64,000 nucleotides of DNA from Cydia pomonella (lineage: Eukaryota > Arthropoda > Insecta > Lepidoptera > Tortricidae), in NCBI RefSeq assembly GCF_033807575.1, contig NC_084730.1, forward strand, positions 6,307,986 through 6,371,985. Reading direction: 5' to 3'. A model generated the notes under the pieces. That model did no database searches and was not told where the DNA came from. It saw nothing but the letters and a program-made list of their open reading frames with translations. The position numbers and the translations under genes were made by a program. Positions 22,619-32,759 of this stretch are shown piece by piece; the first letter of the stretch is position 1, and the number at the start of each line of letters is the position of its first letter.

Positions 22619-22997
22619 ATAATATTTCACTTTCAATTTACAATTTAGGTAAAAGTATCGTGATTTATGGAATGAGGAGTTAAATATCAGAACGGACATT
22701 GTACTACAAATTCATTGAATATCAAATTTTAATTGATTATCGTAATATAAAAGAAATAAACGTACTGGGAAAGTAAAATATAGTGCAGATATATATCATT
22801 TTCTGCATACTTTATGAAAAACTACTATTAGAGCTGTCATTTTATCACAACTAGATGTTGATAGATAGACGTCACACACATTCTGAAATAATATTTGGGT
22901 AAGTGCCTATTGAATTGGCGATGTTAGCTTTATACATAATATTAAGGGTACAATTTTACCGTATGGTCAACTGTCCCAGTCTCCCCTTATATTTTAT

Positions 22998-23038
22998 TAG
23001 GTATTTACACCGAGGTAGGTACTCGGTGTAAATATGCT
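22998..23038. repeat. Short perfect-arm hairpin
   Basis: TATTTACACCGAGTACC-type arms (ATTTACACCGAG and CTCGGTGTAAAT) are separated by a short loop. It could be a miniature inverted repeat or chance. No further function is inferred. The surrounding 22.6-23.6 kb shows no gene. Confidence 0.4.
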
Positions 23039-23598
23039 TATTACGGTGACAATGAACGTAGGCCGTGACGCACACCGACAACGACAGATAAATTACAAAC
23101 TAGATGCAATTGTGATGTCAAGATGTAATCCAACTGCTTAAGGTTGATGGTGTTATTGTACCTATCATTTTAATATTATTCATTAAATTAAAAGGTTTTA
23201 TAGACTTAACTTCAAACTCGAATAAATCCATCTGTCAGATTTTGAAACAATTTGATTTGTGTTTTTGTTAAATTTATATACCTAAGACTTGGCTGGTACG
23301 AGTATATATAGCTCATCAAACTCATCATTCTAGGCGGAATCATAGGGAAATAAGAAGTAATAGAGTGCTTACTCCATACATCAGTTTTGGTTATTTTCGC
23401 AGTCGACATTTAGTATCGAGTAGCGGAACTCTCAGTACTGCTACTCGACAATAGATATCGCGGCAAACAAAAAGTCTAATGCTCAATGATTTTCCGCTAA
23501 TATTATAACTAGAGTAACCGGAACTCTATTTTCAACTCCTACGCTTACTCTCCTACGTCTGACTATAGATTTGTCTGTAGAATAACCAAGCTCCAATC

Positions 23599-23922
23599 TT
23601 CTTCTTCCTCGCGTTGTCCCGGCATTTTGCCACGGCTCAAGGGAGCCTGGGGTCCGCTTGACAACTAATCCCAAGATTTGGCGTAGGCACTAGTTTTTAC
23701 GAAAGCGACTGCCATCTGACCTCCCAACCCAGAGGGTAAACTAGGCCTTGTTGGGATTAGTCCGGTTTCCTCACGATGTTCTCCTTCACCGAAAAGCGAC
23801 TGGTAAATATCAAATAATATTTCGCACATAAGTTCCGAAAAACTCATTGGTACGAGCCGGGTTTGAACCCGCGACCTCCGGATTGCAATTCGCACGCTCT
23901 TACCGCTAGGCCACCAGCGCTT
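23599..23922 (-). mobile_element. SINE family A copy 3, near full length
   Basis: The minus strand reads from the tRNA-like head AGCGCTGGTGGCCTAGCGGT through AAGAGCGTGCGAATTGCAAT, the B-box GGGTTCAAACCC, the shared body, and an end GGGACAACGCGAGGAAGAAG. It is the best reference copy in the window and shows the unbroken site (ACCGAAAAGCG) for the transposon insertion at 5310. Confidence 0.88.
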
Positions 23923-24197
23923 CACTAAATAAATAAAATAAATAATACTATCCACCCAATTTTATCTTAATCCGATGAATAAATTAAAAAAAAATCAGAC
24001 ATAGAATCCATATCTTGTTAGTCTCACTTAAACTCGGAATCCTATAAACTAAATGTTGGTAAATTTATAACAAAATTAAAACTATAAGTTAAATAGCACT
24101 ATCTATTTCCCACTTATTTTGCACTCCATGTTACAATGTTGACCCAATGCCTTAATTATAGGGTAGTCGAGGCATCCGGTTAATATTATTGTACTGT

Positions 24198-24228
24198 ATA
24201 CGAAGCGCGTTATAAACGCGCTTCGTAT
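24198..24228. repeat. Perfect 14-bp palindrome
   Basis: ATACGAAGCGCGTT, a 3-bp loop, then the exact complement AACGCGCTTCGTAT. It may be a cruciform-prone remnant of a fold-back element; no terminator role applies in this genome. Confidence 0.6.
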
Positions 24229-24578
24229 GTTTCACCCATAGTAAATCTTAATCAAATAAAGAAATCGTCACAAATATTTAATAGATAAGTTATAAACGTT
24301 GACTTTTAAACGGCTAGTAAAAGTAAAAATACAAGCTTGCAAAATTAGGTTCATTACACAAACATGATATCATGATATTACGTATATTTAACTGAGCATT
24401 TACTTTGTACCTAATTTGTAATTTCCTTGAGCCATAACTATAATGCTTGGCTATTGTGGTTAAATGCAGTAATTTACGTTGGTAATTCTTAAAAGATTTA
24501 CTACGAGTATTTGACCCTTGGACGCGTAGAAACACAATACTGTGCTGAGTTTTATTTTCATTCTATTGATATAATTAG

Positions 24579-24715
24579 GTACTGTCGCCATCAGATATAT
24601 CGGAGCGGCCGAGATGCTCACAAATATCTGAACACGCATTTGTCAAGGAGTTAGAGTGCGTGTTCAGATATTTTTGAGCAATTTGGCCGCTCCGATATAT
24701 CTGATGGCGATTGTA
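24579..24715. mobile_element. Fold-back MITE (GATATATCTGATGGCG arms)
   Basis: GTACTGTCGCCATCAGATAT, then ATCGGAGCGGCC, at the left and GGCCGCTCCGATATATCTGA, then TGGCGATTGTAC, at the right pair almost perfectly. An inner pair (CAAATATCTGAACACGC / GCGTGTTCAGATATTT) makes the 137 bp nearly one long hairpin. Confidence 0.8.
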
Positions 24716-25385
24716 CATGCTTTCGGTAGAATAATAGTACAATACAAGTGCGTTAAGTAGGAAATTTAAAATACCGAAAATCAAACAAAATTCGGTTTAA
24801 AGTTTTTTAAACCTTTATTTACCTACAAACAAGGTTTCATCAAACGAAAAACTGTCATTTTCAAGATGGCACCTGTCATGACGTACTCGTAGAGTTCATG
24901 ACCCTGCAAACGTGAGATAGTTATTTTATAGTTATTTATTTAAAATTTGATTCAGGCAACAAGACCCATATTACAAATACCTTACAGACCAACATACATA
25001 CCTATACATTTTATAAAATTACAAGTAAACACTATTTAGGCGACAAAACGGCGTGGCTCCGTTGAATCGGCTGCTCTTGTGTCGGATTCGGCAGTTTGCC
25101 CCGGAACCTCCGAAACACGACACCCTTCGGCCAGAACTCGGCTCATTCAATGGTCCCCTGTAGCGGTCGCGGCACGCGCGCAACAAAAGAGTTGAAATGC
25201 ACGTAGTGGCGCGATCGAAGCTGGATAGTGATAATCTTGTACCGAATATAGGTACTACTTACGTAATTATTTGTAGTGTAGGGTTTGTATGTATATTTAC
25301 TATTTTATACTTACAATGTAACTACTAACTACATTATTATATTATACTACATACAAAAATCATGATAAAACCGCAGACCGCATCA

Positions 25386-25450
25386 TCACTTACCATCAGG
25401 TGAGATCGTGGTCAAACGCTTGCCTATCGTTATAAAAGAAAAAAAAAAAA
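25386..25450 (+). mobile_element. LINE 3' tail fragment (plus orientation)
   Basis: CACTTACCATCAGGTGAGAT, then CGTGGTCAAACGCTTGCC and TATAAAAG with an A-run, is a diverged version of the tail at 25905-25960 in the opposite orientation. Others in this orientation are at 46335 and 58370. Confidence 0.55.
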
Positions 25451-25582
25451 AACTTTATTGTAGTCATGTTATTTAAACGAGATCATAAAACTCGGTCAAA
25501 GTTCAAAACCACAGCTTTTTTGTGCGAAGCAACTAAAAAGGACTCGAGCCTTCGTATAAAGATTTCGTCAAAAATTTTGTAG

Positions 25583-25676
25583 GTACAGTCAGCCAAGAAA
25601 GTGATTTACCACTTTTCGACTCTATTACTTGAGAAATAGAGTCGAAGTGGTAAACCACTTTCTTGGCTGACTGTAC
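25583..25676. mobile_element. Near-perfect 94-bp hairpin
   Basis: GTACAGTCAGCCAAGAAAGT is repeated in inverse at the other end (ACTTTCTTGGCTGACTGTAC), and pairing continues inward (CGACTCTATT / AATAGAGTCG) with a loop of only a few bases. The arms are almost mismatch-free, suggesting recent insertion. If transcribed it would form a long double-stranded RNA hairpin, but transcription is not shown. Confidence 0.75.
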
Positions 25677-25899
25677 TATCGCGGACATTCGCGGTGAACC
25701 ACCTTAAGTGCGAAAATCTTTTAAACGTCTTGCAGGCGGTGAGACGATAACATAAAAGTGATGACCAATAGTATGGCTCTTAAAAAAAGTGAGTATCGAA
25801 AAAAAAGGTTAGCTAAGGTAAAGTTTATTGTAACTAAGATAAGGAATCCTGCACACATCCTAACTGGTCATCTTTATAGGAAGGAGAAGAAGCCTAACT

Positions 25900-26244
25900 T
25901 TTTTTTTATTTATATACCACGACGGTGGCAAACAAGCATACGGCCCGCCTGATGGTAAGCAGTCACCGTAGCCTATGGACGCCTGCAATACCAGAGGCAT
26001 TACATGCGCGTTGCCGACCCTTTAAAAACCTGTACACTCCTTTTTTGAAGAACCCCATACTGTAGCCCCTCGGGAAAACCTCGGCAGGAAGCTCATTCCA
26101 CAGCCAAAGCGTTCGCGGGAGGAAATTCCTCTTAAACCGCACAGTACGCGACCATTTAGGTTCTAACTCACATGCTTCATATTTTTCAGTGACTTCTATT
26201 ATTATAATAAAATAAGGGTGACAGCTGGTAACTACAGTTACCAA
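25900..26244 (-). mobile_element. 5'-truncated LINE with coding C-terminus
   Basis: On the minus strand an ORF contains RTVRFKRNFLPRTLWLWNEL, then PAEVFPRGYSMGFFKKGVYR, and stops at 25963. This is the conserved C-terminal block of a LINE reverse transcriptase protein. A roughly 50-bp 3' UTR (CTTACCATCAGGCGGGCCGT, then ATGCTTGTTTGCC) and an A-tail follow. It explains the many shorter copies of this tail elsewhere. The clade is not determined. Confidence 0.75.
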
Positions 26245-26396
26245 AAGCTAGTGGCTAATCAACAACAACTAATAAACTGTCCTTACTATTGTTTGTCTCA
26301 TTACCTTTTCATCATTAAGATAAAGAATTCGAAGTCCATCGTAATTGGTTATCTCGGTTTACCTCGCTCGTAAGGATCGAGCGATCGAGGCAAAAA

Positions 26397-26552
26397 TTTT
26401 CTGACCTGGGCAGCCCAGGTCAGAAAATTGGGCTATAACCGCGAAAATCGAAGTTCGTCAATTGCGGGCATTTTTCTCTGTCACTATAATTACGTCTTAC
26501 TGAGAGTAAAAGAGAAAGATCCCCGCAATTTGCGAATTTCGGTTTTCCCGGT
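26397..26552. mobile_element. Perfect hairpin plus flanking inverted repeat
   Basis: TTTTCTGACCTGGGC and its exact complement are separated by a single base (26397-26427). Directly after, GGCTATAACCGCGAAAATCG pairs with CGAATTTCGGTTTTCCCGGT, then AGCC, ending near 26552, with an inner TTGCGGG/CCCGCAA pair. These look like two adjoining fold-back elements. Confidence 0.65.
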
Positions 26553-27117
26553 AGCCCCCTGGTTCACCGCGAATGGCCCGATTGTACCTACCTCTATAGA
26601 TCGTATCATTCACACGTGCTTTGTTATCCCCCGTTCAAGATTACCCCAATGCATTATCTAAAGTCCCAAATCCTCTTAAACAATAAAAGGCAGTCTGAAC
26701 CCCAGCAAATGATGAATCGAGTGAACTTTGGATTTTCAAGCCGATAAATAAGGAAATATAACCATCTTTTTCTTCCACATTGTTATACACCGTGGTGAAC
26801 GGTAGCCGTCTCATGTTGATAGTGTCAACTGTCGGCCACCGCCGTATAAACATGGCTACCTCGATGTTTGTTCAACAATGTCACGTACTCTTCCTGGTAG
26901 GAGCGATGCACTGAAGAATATACAACATTCGCCTATATACAGAAAGGTTGTACATTTGAGTGAGGTGAAACAGAAAAACATACATTGTAATAGGGAGTCG
27001 GACAGTAATGTAAATGTAATCACAATTATTGACGATTCGATAATAACTATTTAGGATACAAGTACGGAAAGTAGCAAGTACCTATTCGCACGTGTATTGT
27101 GATTGTACTACGTTTTA

Positions 27118-27207
27118 CAGTACATATGGCCCTTTAAACTTTCGATATAGGCACTGAAAATGCTCATTCCCGCACTAGTGCGGGAAAGTAGCACCATATG
27201 TACTGTA
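27118..27207. mobile_element. MITE with ACAGTACATATGG arms, copy 2
   Basis: ACAGTACATATGGCCCTTTA and the end CACCATATGTACTGT are inverted copies around a CCCGCACTAGTGCGGG core. The family is the one at 8077-8170. The flank at 27052-27117 is related to that copy's flank. Confidence 0.65.
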
Positions 27208-27454
27208 AAGTATTCTCTTTGATTAATAGTCAATCTGATCTGATGTCCGACCAACTTCACTAATTAAGACATTATTTCAATAGATTTTTATTTTGTTACA
27301 AAATATGTAATCTATATTTCAAATCTATATAAAAAAATCCTATAATTCTTATTTTTATTAATTTAGTCATATTATACAATTATCAATTTTGTAAAAATTA
27401 CAATTAAATAATACTGTACACGATTGTATTTTTATGCGTAAATATGTATATATA

Positions 27455-27580
27455 TATATAAGGCCGCGCTCGGGCGAGGAAAACGCGCGTGCCGTTTCGG
27501 CCGAGGCACGTCTGCACAGGCCGTTTTGTGCGCGAGGAAATATCCTCGCGCGTATGCTCGCTCTGTGTGGACTGGCCTAA
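27455..27580. repeat. GC-rich inverted block
   Basis: AGGCCGCGCTCGGGCGAGGA on the left and TCGCGCGTATGCTCGCTCTG, then TGTGGACTGGCCT, on the right form loose inverted arms around GAGGAAA-type cores. This looks like a degenerate fold-back element in otherwise AT-rich DNA. An (AT)n run precedes it. Not a gene. Confidence 0.45.
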
Positions 27581-27802
27581 TTATGCACATCGAAATTATA
27601 ATGGTTAAAATTTGACAAACAACCAGACCCACTCAGTATGCTTTACCGGTTTGATTGTATGTCAGATTTCAACTGAATTAGCAATTTTTTGGATTTAAAC
27701 TATTAGTGCTATTTATTCTATTAACAGAGACCTGAAAGTCGTTTTATATGTATATATGTCTGTAGAGACATTGATGGTGGCAGTCAAAATAATATGCTTC
27801 TC

Positions 27803-28100
27803 ATCATCATCTTCCTCGCGTTGTCCCGGCATTTTGCCACGGCTCATGGGAGCCTGGGGTCCTCTTGGCGGCTAATCTCAAGAATTGGCACACACCTTCC
27901 AACCCAGGGGGTCTACTAGGCCTTATTGGGATTAGTCCGGTTTCTTCACGATGTTTTCCTGCACCGAAAAGCGACTGGTAAACTTCAAATGATATTTCAT
28001 ACATAAGTTCCGAAAAACTCATTGGTACGAGCCGGGGTTTGAACCCGCGACCTCCGGATTGCAAAGTCGCACGTTCTTTATACCGCTAGGCCACTAGCGC
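27803..28100 (-). mobile_element. SINE family A copy 4, next to the first CD36 exon
   Basis: It reads on the minus strand from the head AGCGCTAGTGGCCTAGCGGT through GGGTTCAAACCCCGGCTCGT to the shared 3' end GGGACAACGCGAGGAAGATG. An internal stretch is deleted relative to copy 3. It ends about 120 bp upstream of the splice acceptor at 28219-28220, so it lies in the intron before that exon. Confidence 0.85.
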
Positions 28101-28220
28101 TTCTATACGACAGACACACTGTATAAAAGAATATTATTTTATCGGCACGGAAAATGTCTGTAGATATAAACCAACCTTAAAACGTGTGCCAATAGTTAAA
28201 TTGTTTCTTGTTTGTTCCAG

Positions 28221-28312
28221 GGTTCGTGCTCGCGTCAGCAATAGTGCTATTGCTGGCCGGCATCATATGCGCCATATTCTTCGGCACCTGGGTCCGGCTG
28301 TTCATAGACCAT
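28221..28312 (+). CDS. CD36-family scavenger receptor, internal exon (N-terminal membrane segment)
   Basis: The exon is bounded by a TTTGTTCCAG acceptor and a GTGAGT donor. It encodes FVLASAIVLLLAGIICAIFF then GTWVRLFIDH after a codon split with an upstream exon (entry phase 1, exit phase 0). CD36 proteins have two membrane anchors with an extracellular lipid-binding domain between; this hydrophobic run of about 22 residues is the N-terminal anchor. It is followed by the start of the ectodomain that the next exon continues (ELVLRPGS). The start-codon exon must lie upstream and was not identified. Codons are GC-rich against an AT-rich intron. Class B scavenger receptors of insects bind lipids, carotenoids or apoptotic cells; the exact subfamily is not decided, but it does not look like an SNMP. 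An in-frame ATG just upstream of the exon lies in the intron and is not the start. Confidence 0.85.
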
Positions 28313-28424
28313 GTGAGTCAATTTGTCTATTTTCATTTAGTGACTCGTAAATTAAGGGATCGAGTCCGAAACACCACGCTGCGCTCCAAGATTCAAATAG
28401 TTAATAGACGCAGCCCGGAAAGTG

Positions 28425-28680
28425 GCTAAGTTGAAATGGGACAGGGCTGGTCATGTCTGCCGAATGCCGGACGACTTGTGGGCCAAGATAACCAATGAGT
28501 GGGAGCCCCACGAGTCCAACCGAGGATCCGGTAGACCTCGTCGGCGATGGCTGGATAACTTGGACTCCTTTTTTTAGAGGCTGGCTAGATATAGCACAAA
28601 ACAGAGACGAATGGAAAAAGAGGGGGGAAGCCTTTCCCCAGCAGTGGGACACAGTGGGCTTTGAATAATAATAAATAACA
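28425..28680 (+). mobile_element. RTE-like LINE C-terminal fragment in CD36 intron
   Basis: A frame reads KLKWDRAGHVCRMPDDLWAK, then GSGRPRRRWLDNLDS, and after a frame break at a T-run continues GWLDIAQNRDEWKKRGEAFP, then QQWDTVGFE, a stop and a (TAA)n tail. This is the C-terminal end of an RTE-type LINE. The frame break and lack of upstream sequence show a dead 5'-truncated copy. Confidence 0.7.
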
Positions 28681-28903
28681 CGTAACGTGGTGGCACCAAT
28701 GACCGACAGGGAACCTCATTTACCCAAGCACGCGAGGCCGAAGGCCAAGCTGCGGGAGTGCAGTACTTCCAGGCATTTCACCAGGCTGCACAGTGTTGCT
28801 TTAATAGGAGACCGGTTCCGTACACTTACATATTTTCTTGTATAGAAATAGAAGTGTCGGGTTACTGGTTCCCTGACGGTCACCACCACTACGTTATTCG
28901 AAA

Positions 28904-28926
28904 TTACGTTACGTTACGTTACGTTA
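28904..28926. repeat. Short (TTACG)n tandem repeat
   Basis: About 4.5 copies of a 5-bp TTACG unit. It is a simple microsatellite within the CD36 intron. Confidence 0.7.
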
Positions 28927-29204
28927 TTCTTTGTTAGTGTTTAGTCGGGTGAAAGGTACCATTTCACCCCTTGTTTAACAATCTACTATCTACTAATGTT
29001 TGCATGAAAACAAGTTGCAGAGATTAGTGTAAAAACATCATTATTCGTTATATATTATTGAGTATGGATAAAATATGTATTACAATGGTAGTATATTAAT
29101 TATTTTATATATATGTAAGTATTTTTATTTGTGTATTTTATATGTATTGTATCAAGTTATTCAGTTGTTTTCGATAGTTCTAATGAATCATCTTTCTTTC
29201 TCCT

Positions 29205-29315
29205 TGCACCATTTTACATGTCTCTGTTTAGCCCGGTAAAGAATGCCATTAGGCATTAAGTCGACCATTTGTACATTTTTTTTTGTATTTTGTGCAATAA
29301 AGTTTATATAAATAA
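29205..29315 (+). mobile_element. LINE 3' UTR fragment (GCCATTTGTACATTTTTCTT family)
   Basis: TGTCTCTGTTTAGCCCGGTA, then GCATTAAGTCGACCATTTGT, and the end TGTGCAATAAAGTTTATATA with an AT-rich tail. It is a diverged copy of the unit at 19240. Confidence 0.6.
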
Positions 29316-29904
29316 AAATATAAAATATAGATCGTATTAAAATTGTGATCATATTAAGCGAGCTTTATCTGTATTTTCATGTTGAGCAAACCCCCTTTCG
29401 TTCGTAAACACGTGAATCCATCACAAGTAATTAATGATAGGAGTAATCAAATTATTCCATGTATAATAATGATCACGTGTATAACCACGGTCAGGTCGGG
29501 GCCGACCGGTCAAGCCTTATTGACGTCATTAAAGGTCAGATATGTGTTAATGATGATTTAGCGGTCAAAAATCGATATGGTAAATGAATTCCATCGATAC
29601 GAGCTGATATGGGCATAACGATGTTAATAAATAATAATAATAAATAAATATAGTTCGTGTCATCTACATTGAGGCGTAGATTTGTCAAATCTAACCTTTA
29701 ATAATATGACAATACGACTCAAGGCACACTTCGTCGTAAAATACAAATGATTGGTATTTACAAAAATCGACATACATCACAAACGTATTTACTGTTAAAA
29801 TAATAATAAATCATAAGATAAATTAGAAAAACTCCCTTAAAGCCAGAATAATCATAGCCACGCATATAGACCTATTTTCATGTACGATGAGTGAATTCGC
29901 AAAA

Positions 29905-29997
29905 GTAGCAGTATTTTAACTCTTTGTTATATTGAATAGGTAGTATGTAAGTAGCAGTATTTTAACTCTTTGTTATATTGAATAGGTAGTATGTAGG
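29905..29997 (+). repeat. Two tandem 46-bp units
   Basis: GTAGCAGTATTTTAACTCTT, then TGTTATATTGAATAGGTAG, occurs at 29905 and 29951 almost without change. The rest of 29.3-31.6 kb is AT-rich intron with no recognised gene; a (TAAATA)-rich tract follows at about 30075-30110. Confidence 0.85.
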
Positions 29998-31629
29998 TTA
30001 AAAATGTAGTTGTTGCTACATTATCGCATTGGGTTCAGCCTGTAATGATAATTGTATGTGTAGAAATAATATAAATAAAATAAAATAAATATAATAAATA
30101 AATAAAAATATTGAGCGAAGGTAAATTTTAATGCTATAATTTTCAAAATTAAATTTAATTATTTTTGTTTTAATATTTTAATTTAATTGTAATTATTATG
30201 TTATATTATTTAATTGACAATTTAAATTACACCAGAGATATTTGAATTTTATTGACATTTTAATACATTTATGCTCTACCCGGGTTATGTCTGTGTTGGT
30301 GATCTCTGTATGTACTAACAATAGTCTTGTAAGTTATGTTGTGTAATACTAACAGTTTTATGGGCTTTGCCTGAAATAAAAGATTTAATACAAAACTATA
30401 TAATAGAATCAGACATATTTTTTATGTAAAAATATTATAGTAGATTAAACAATGTATTATCTCATCAGGCTCAGCATTGATTCTTCCAGGTTTAGAGGTT
30501 GTAAGCAGAGAAATCTCAAAACCAATTAATGTTAAAGAGAAAACAAATGTTAAACATCGCTTCCTTGTTAAGAAGACAGTGAATGAACTTCAGAACTGAA
30601 TAAACAACCGAATCAAAACATCAGAAGTGATAATTTTTAACGTTCTTTACGAAATTATGACGGCGACTGCGATAAGTTGTTGGTTTCTTTCAAATGTTAC
30701 CCTAAATACATATAATTCCAGCCTTACAAAATTAGACTATCCTTCATTGATTGATTGAAGCCAAGAATCCAACATATTAAAATAAAAAGCCGGCACATTA
30801 CCATATTCACACATATTGCACATTTCGCACGTCACTTGCCCTTGACTCGCCAAGTGTCAACCATCGCCGCAATCTTGACATTATAATCCAAACAAACTTC
30901 ATATCAGTGCAATCGGGCAAATTTAACATTGTGTAACCCGCCTTACGACACTCAAACATCTACATCGACCAATCGCGTGCCATCCCATCACGCACACAAG
31001 CGCAGTTCGTACACATGAATACACGTTGATTATAAAGCTGTGTACAGAAGATTAGCGTTTAAGATTTCGCACGTTAAACCGTGTCGTAATGTGGCCTTAA
31101 GTTTTTAAGATAAATATTTAATGTTCTCCTCGACATAGTTAACGGTTGAGATTTTAAATATTTGGGAGATTTATGATGACTTTGACATTGCAGGTTGAAT
31201 GGTTAATTGCTAGGGACTAAGGTCGCAGGTCGAAATTTCAATAAACTGTATAAATATTAATATAAATACAATAATAAAACTTTTAAACTATTATTAAAAT
31301 TAAATATAACCTAAAAAGTCCGCTAGAGTCTAATAGGGCCTAGACCTGTCCCCAACAGAAGGCCCATAAAGCTGACTACATTCCAGGATTTGGGTTCAAA
31401 TCCTGGCTCAAATTAATCAAATTATTTTATCCAAAAAAACATTGTTAGTGTTTTTAAATAGCCACATTACTCTACAGGATGTAAATAAATAGAAGGGATC
31501 CGTTTAGACATATTCGGTATCGTGTTCTGAAGGAAAAAGTATATCGATAAAGCTAAAGGGCCTTGTATAGAAGAGCATCATCCGCCCCGTCCTACTATAT
31601 TTTATCGAGCCTGGCCTGTCCTCGGGCGA

Positions 31630-32245
31630 CATGTCCAGCAGCTTCACGTCACGGAGATGAAGATGGTGAGACGGATGTGTGGCGGTACGCAGTTAGATCG
31701 CATTCATAACGAACACATGCTGCCTGGCTGGATGTGTTCGTTACAACACACCCTCAGAATCCGTGATGTAGATAAGCTGCAGAAAAGTCACCTCGGATGG
31801 TACGGCCATATCAGCCGCAGACCGGTAGATTACGTTGGAAATAGATGCCTTGGCCTCACTGCCCAAGGACCTAGATCACGCGGCCGCGGTAGGCCTAAGA
31901 AGCGCTGGGTAGACGTCGTGATAGCGGACATGGAAGTGAACAATCTCACATCGTTATACCTACTTCATAATTGTAATACCTACCTAAAAATTGGCCATGC
32001 CGGGACGGTAGGACAGTGCAAAATTATGTACCTTTTTATAAGTATAACGAGCGAGCTAATCGCCAACAAACTGTCTCGCAGTTTTTGTTTTGTGGTACAC
32101 ATATTTTATATTTTAATGTTATAATAAATAAAAAATAAATAAAATTAAAAAAAAACATCTGAAAATGCCGAAGACCGGACAAAGTGGTGAAGATTGAGTA
32201 GGAAAGCGGACCCTGGCGCTAGGCCGGGACAACGCTAGACTAAAG
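31630..32245 (+). mobile_element. RTE-like LINE 3' end split by another LINE tail
   Basis: A frame from about 31657 reads RMCGGTQLDRIHNEHMLPGW, then DVDKLQKSHLGWYGHISRRP, VDYVGN and GRGRPKKRWVDVV, the conserved C-terminal region of the lineage also seen at 12.3 kb. At about 31949 it is cut by a roughly 200-bp insertion. It resumes at about 32155 with a SENAEDRTKW-like frame and RKADPGARPGQR. The 155-codon ORF is therefore a chimera of two mobile elements. Confidence 0.65.
31949..32152 (+). mobile_element. LINE 3' tail nested in the RTE-like fragment
   Basis: The insertion starts after CTCACATC and ends in AATAAAATTAAAAAAAA. ACATC is repeated on the far side, consistent with a short target duplication. 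The interior has GAGCGAGCTAATCGCC and an AT-rich end, in the manner of a LINE 3' UTR. Confidence 0.55.
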
Positions 32246-32596
32246 AATTTCAATTTGTAGGTACCATACTTTAATAAGTATCTGAAAATATCAAAGGACC
32301 AGAAAATCGAAACGATTTTGTTTTAAAACACCTATTAAATACGAATAAACCCTTTCGGAGGTCGAACACTTACCTTGATCCTGAGTAAGGACAAAACTCA
32401 AGATTTCTCAGTTTTATTATAAGATAAGATGAGAACGATCACGTATTTTTATGTTCATAATAAAATGTTTTATTGCAAAATGTTTTGCGGCTTCAACGAG
32501 ATTATCGTTGTGAAACAAATAGTTGTTGACAAAAAAATATGCGATGTTTTAAGGGTCATGATTTATTATACAGATGGGGCAAATTTTAGGAGTCAG

Positions 32597-32740
32597 GCCA
32601 AGCTAAGTTGGCAGCGATTTTGATAGCCCAGATGGTGCAAGTGGTAAGTAAACATCAGAATTTCATAGAACTTTGACGTTTAAAACAGCACTTGCACCGT
32701 CTGGGCATCAAAATCGTTACCAACTTAGATTGGTCGGACT
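32597..32740. mobile_element. Fold-back MITE
   Basis: AAGCTAAGTTGGCAGCGATT, then TTGAT and CCCAGATGGTGCAAGTG, at the left pairs with CACTTGCACCGTCTGGGCAT, then CAAAATCGTTACCAACTTAG, at the right. It is about 140 bp with no ORF. Confidence 0.7.
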
Positions 32741-32759
32741 CGGAAGTTTAAATTAGTTT

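Noticed and set aside
28208..28429. ORF starting MFVPGF as a possible CD36 start
   Set aside because: The ATG lies before the TTTGTTCCAG acceptor, in the intron. The exon begins at 28221 with a split codon, so the real start codon is in an upstream exon.
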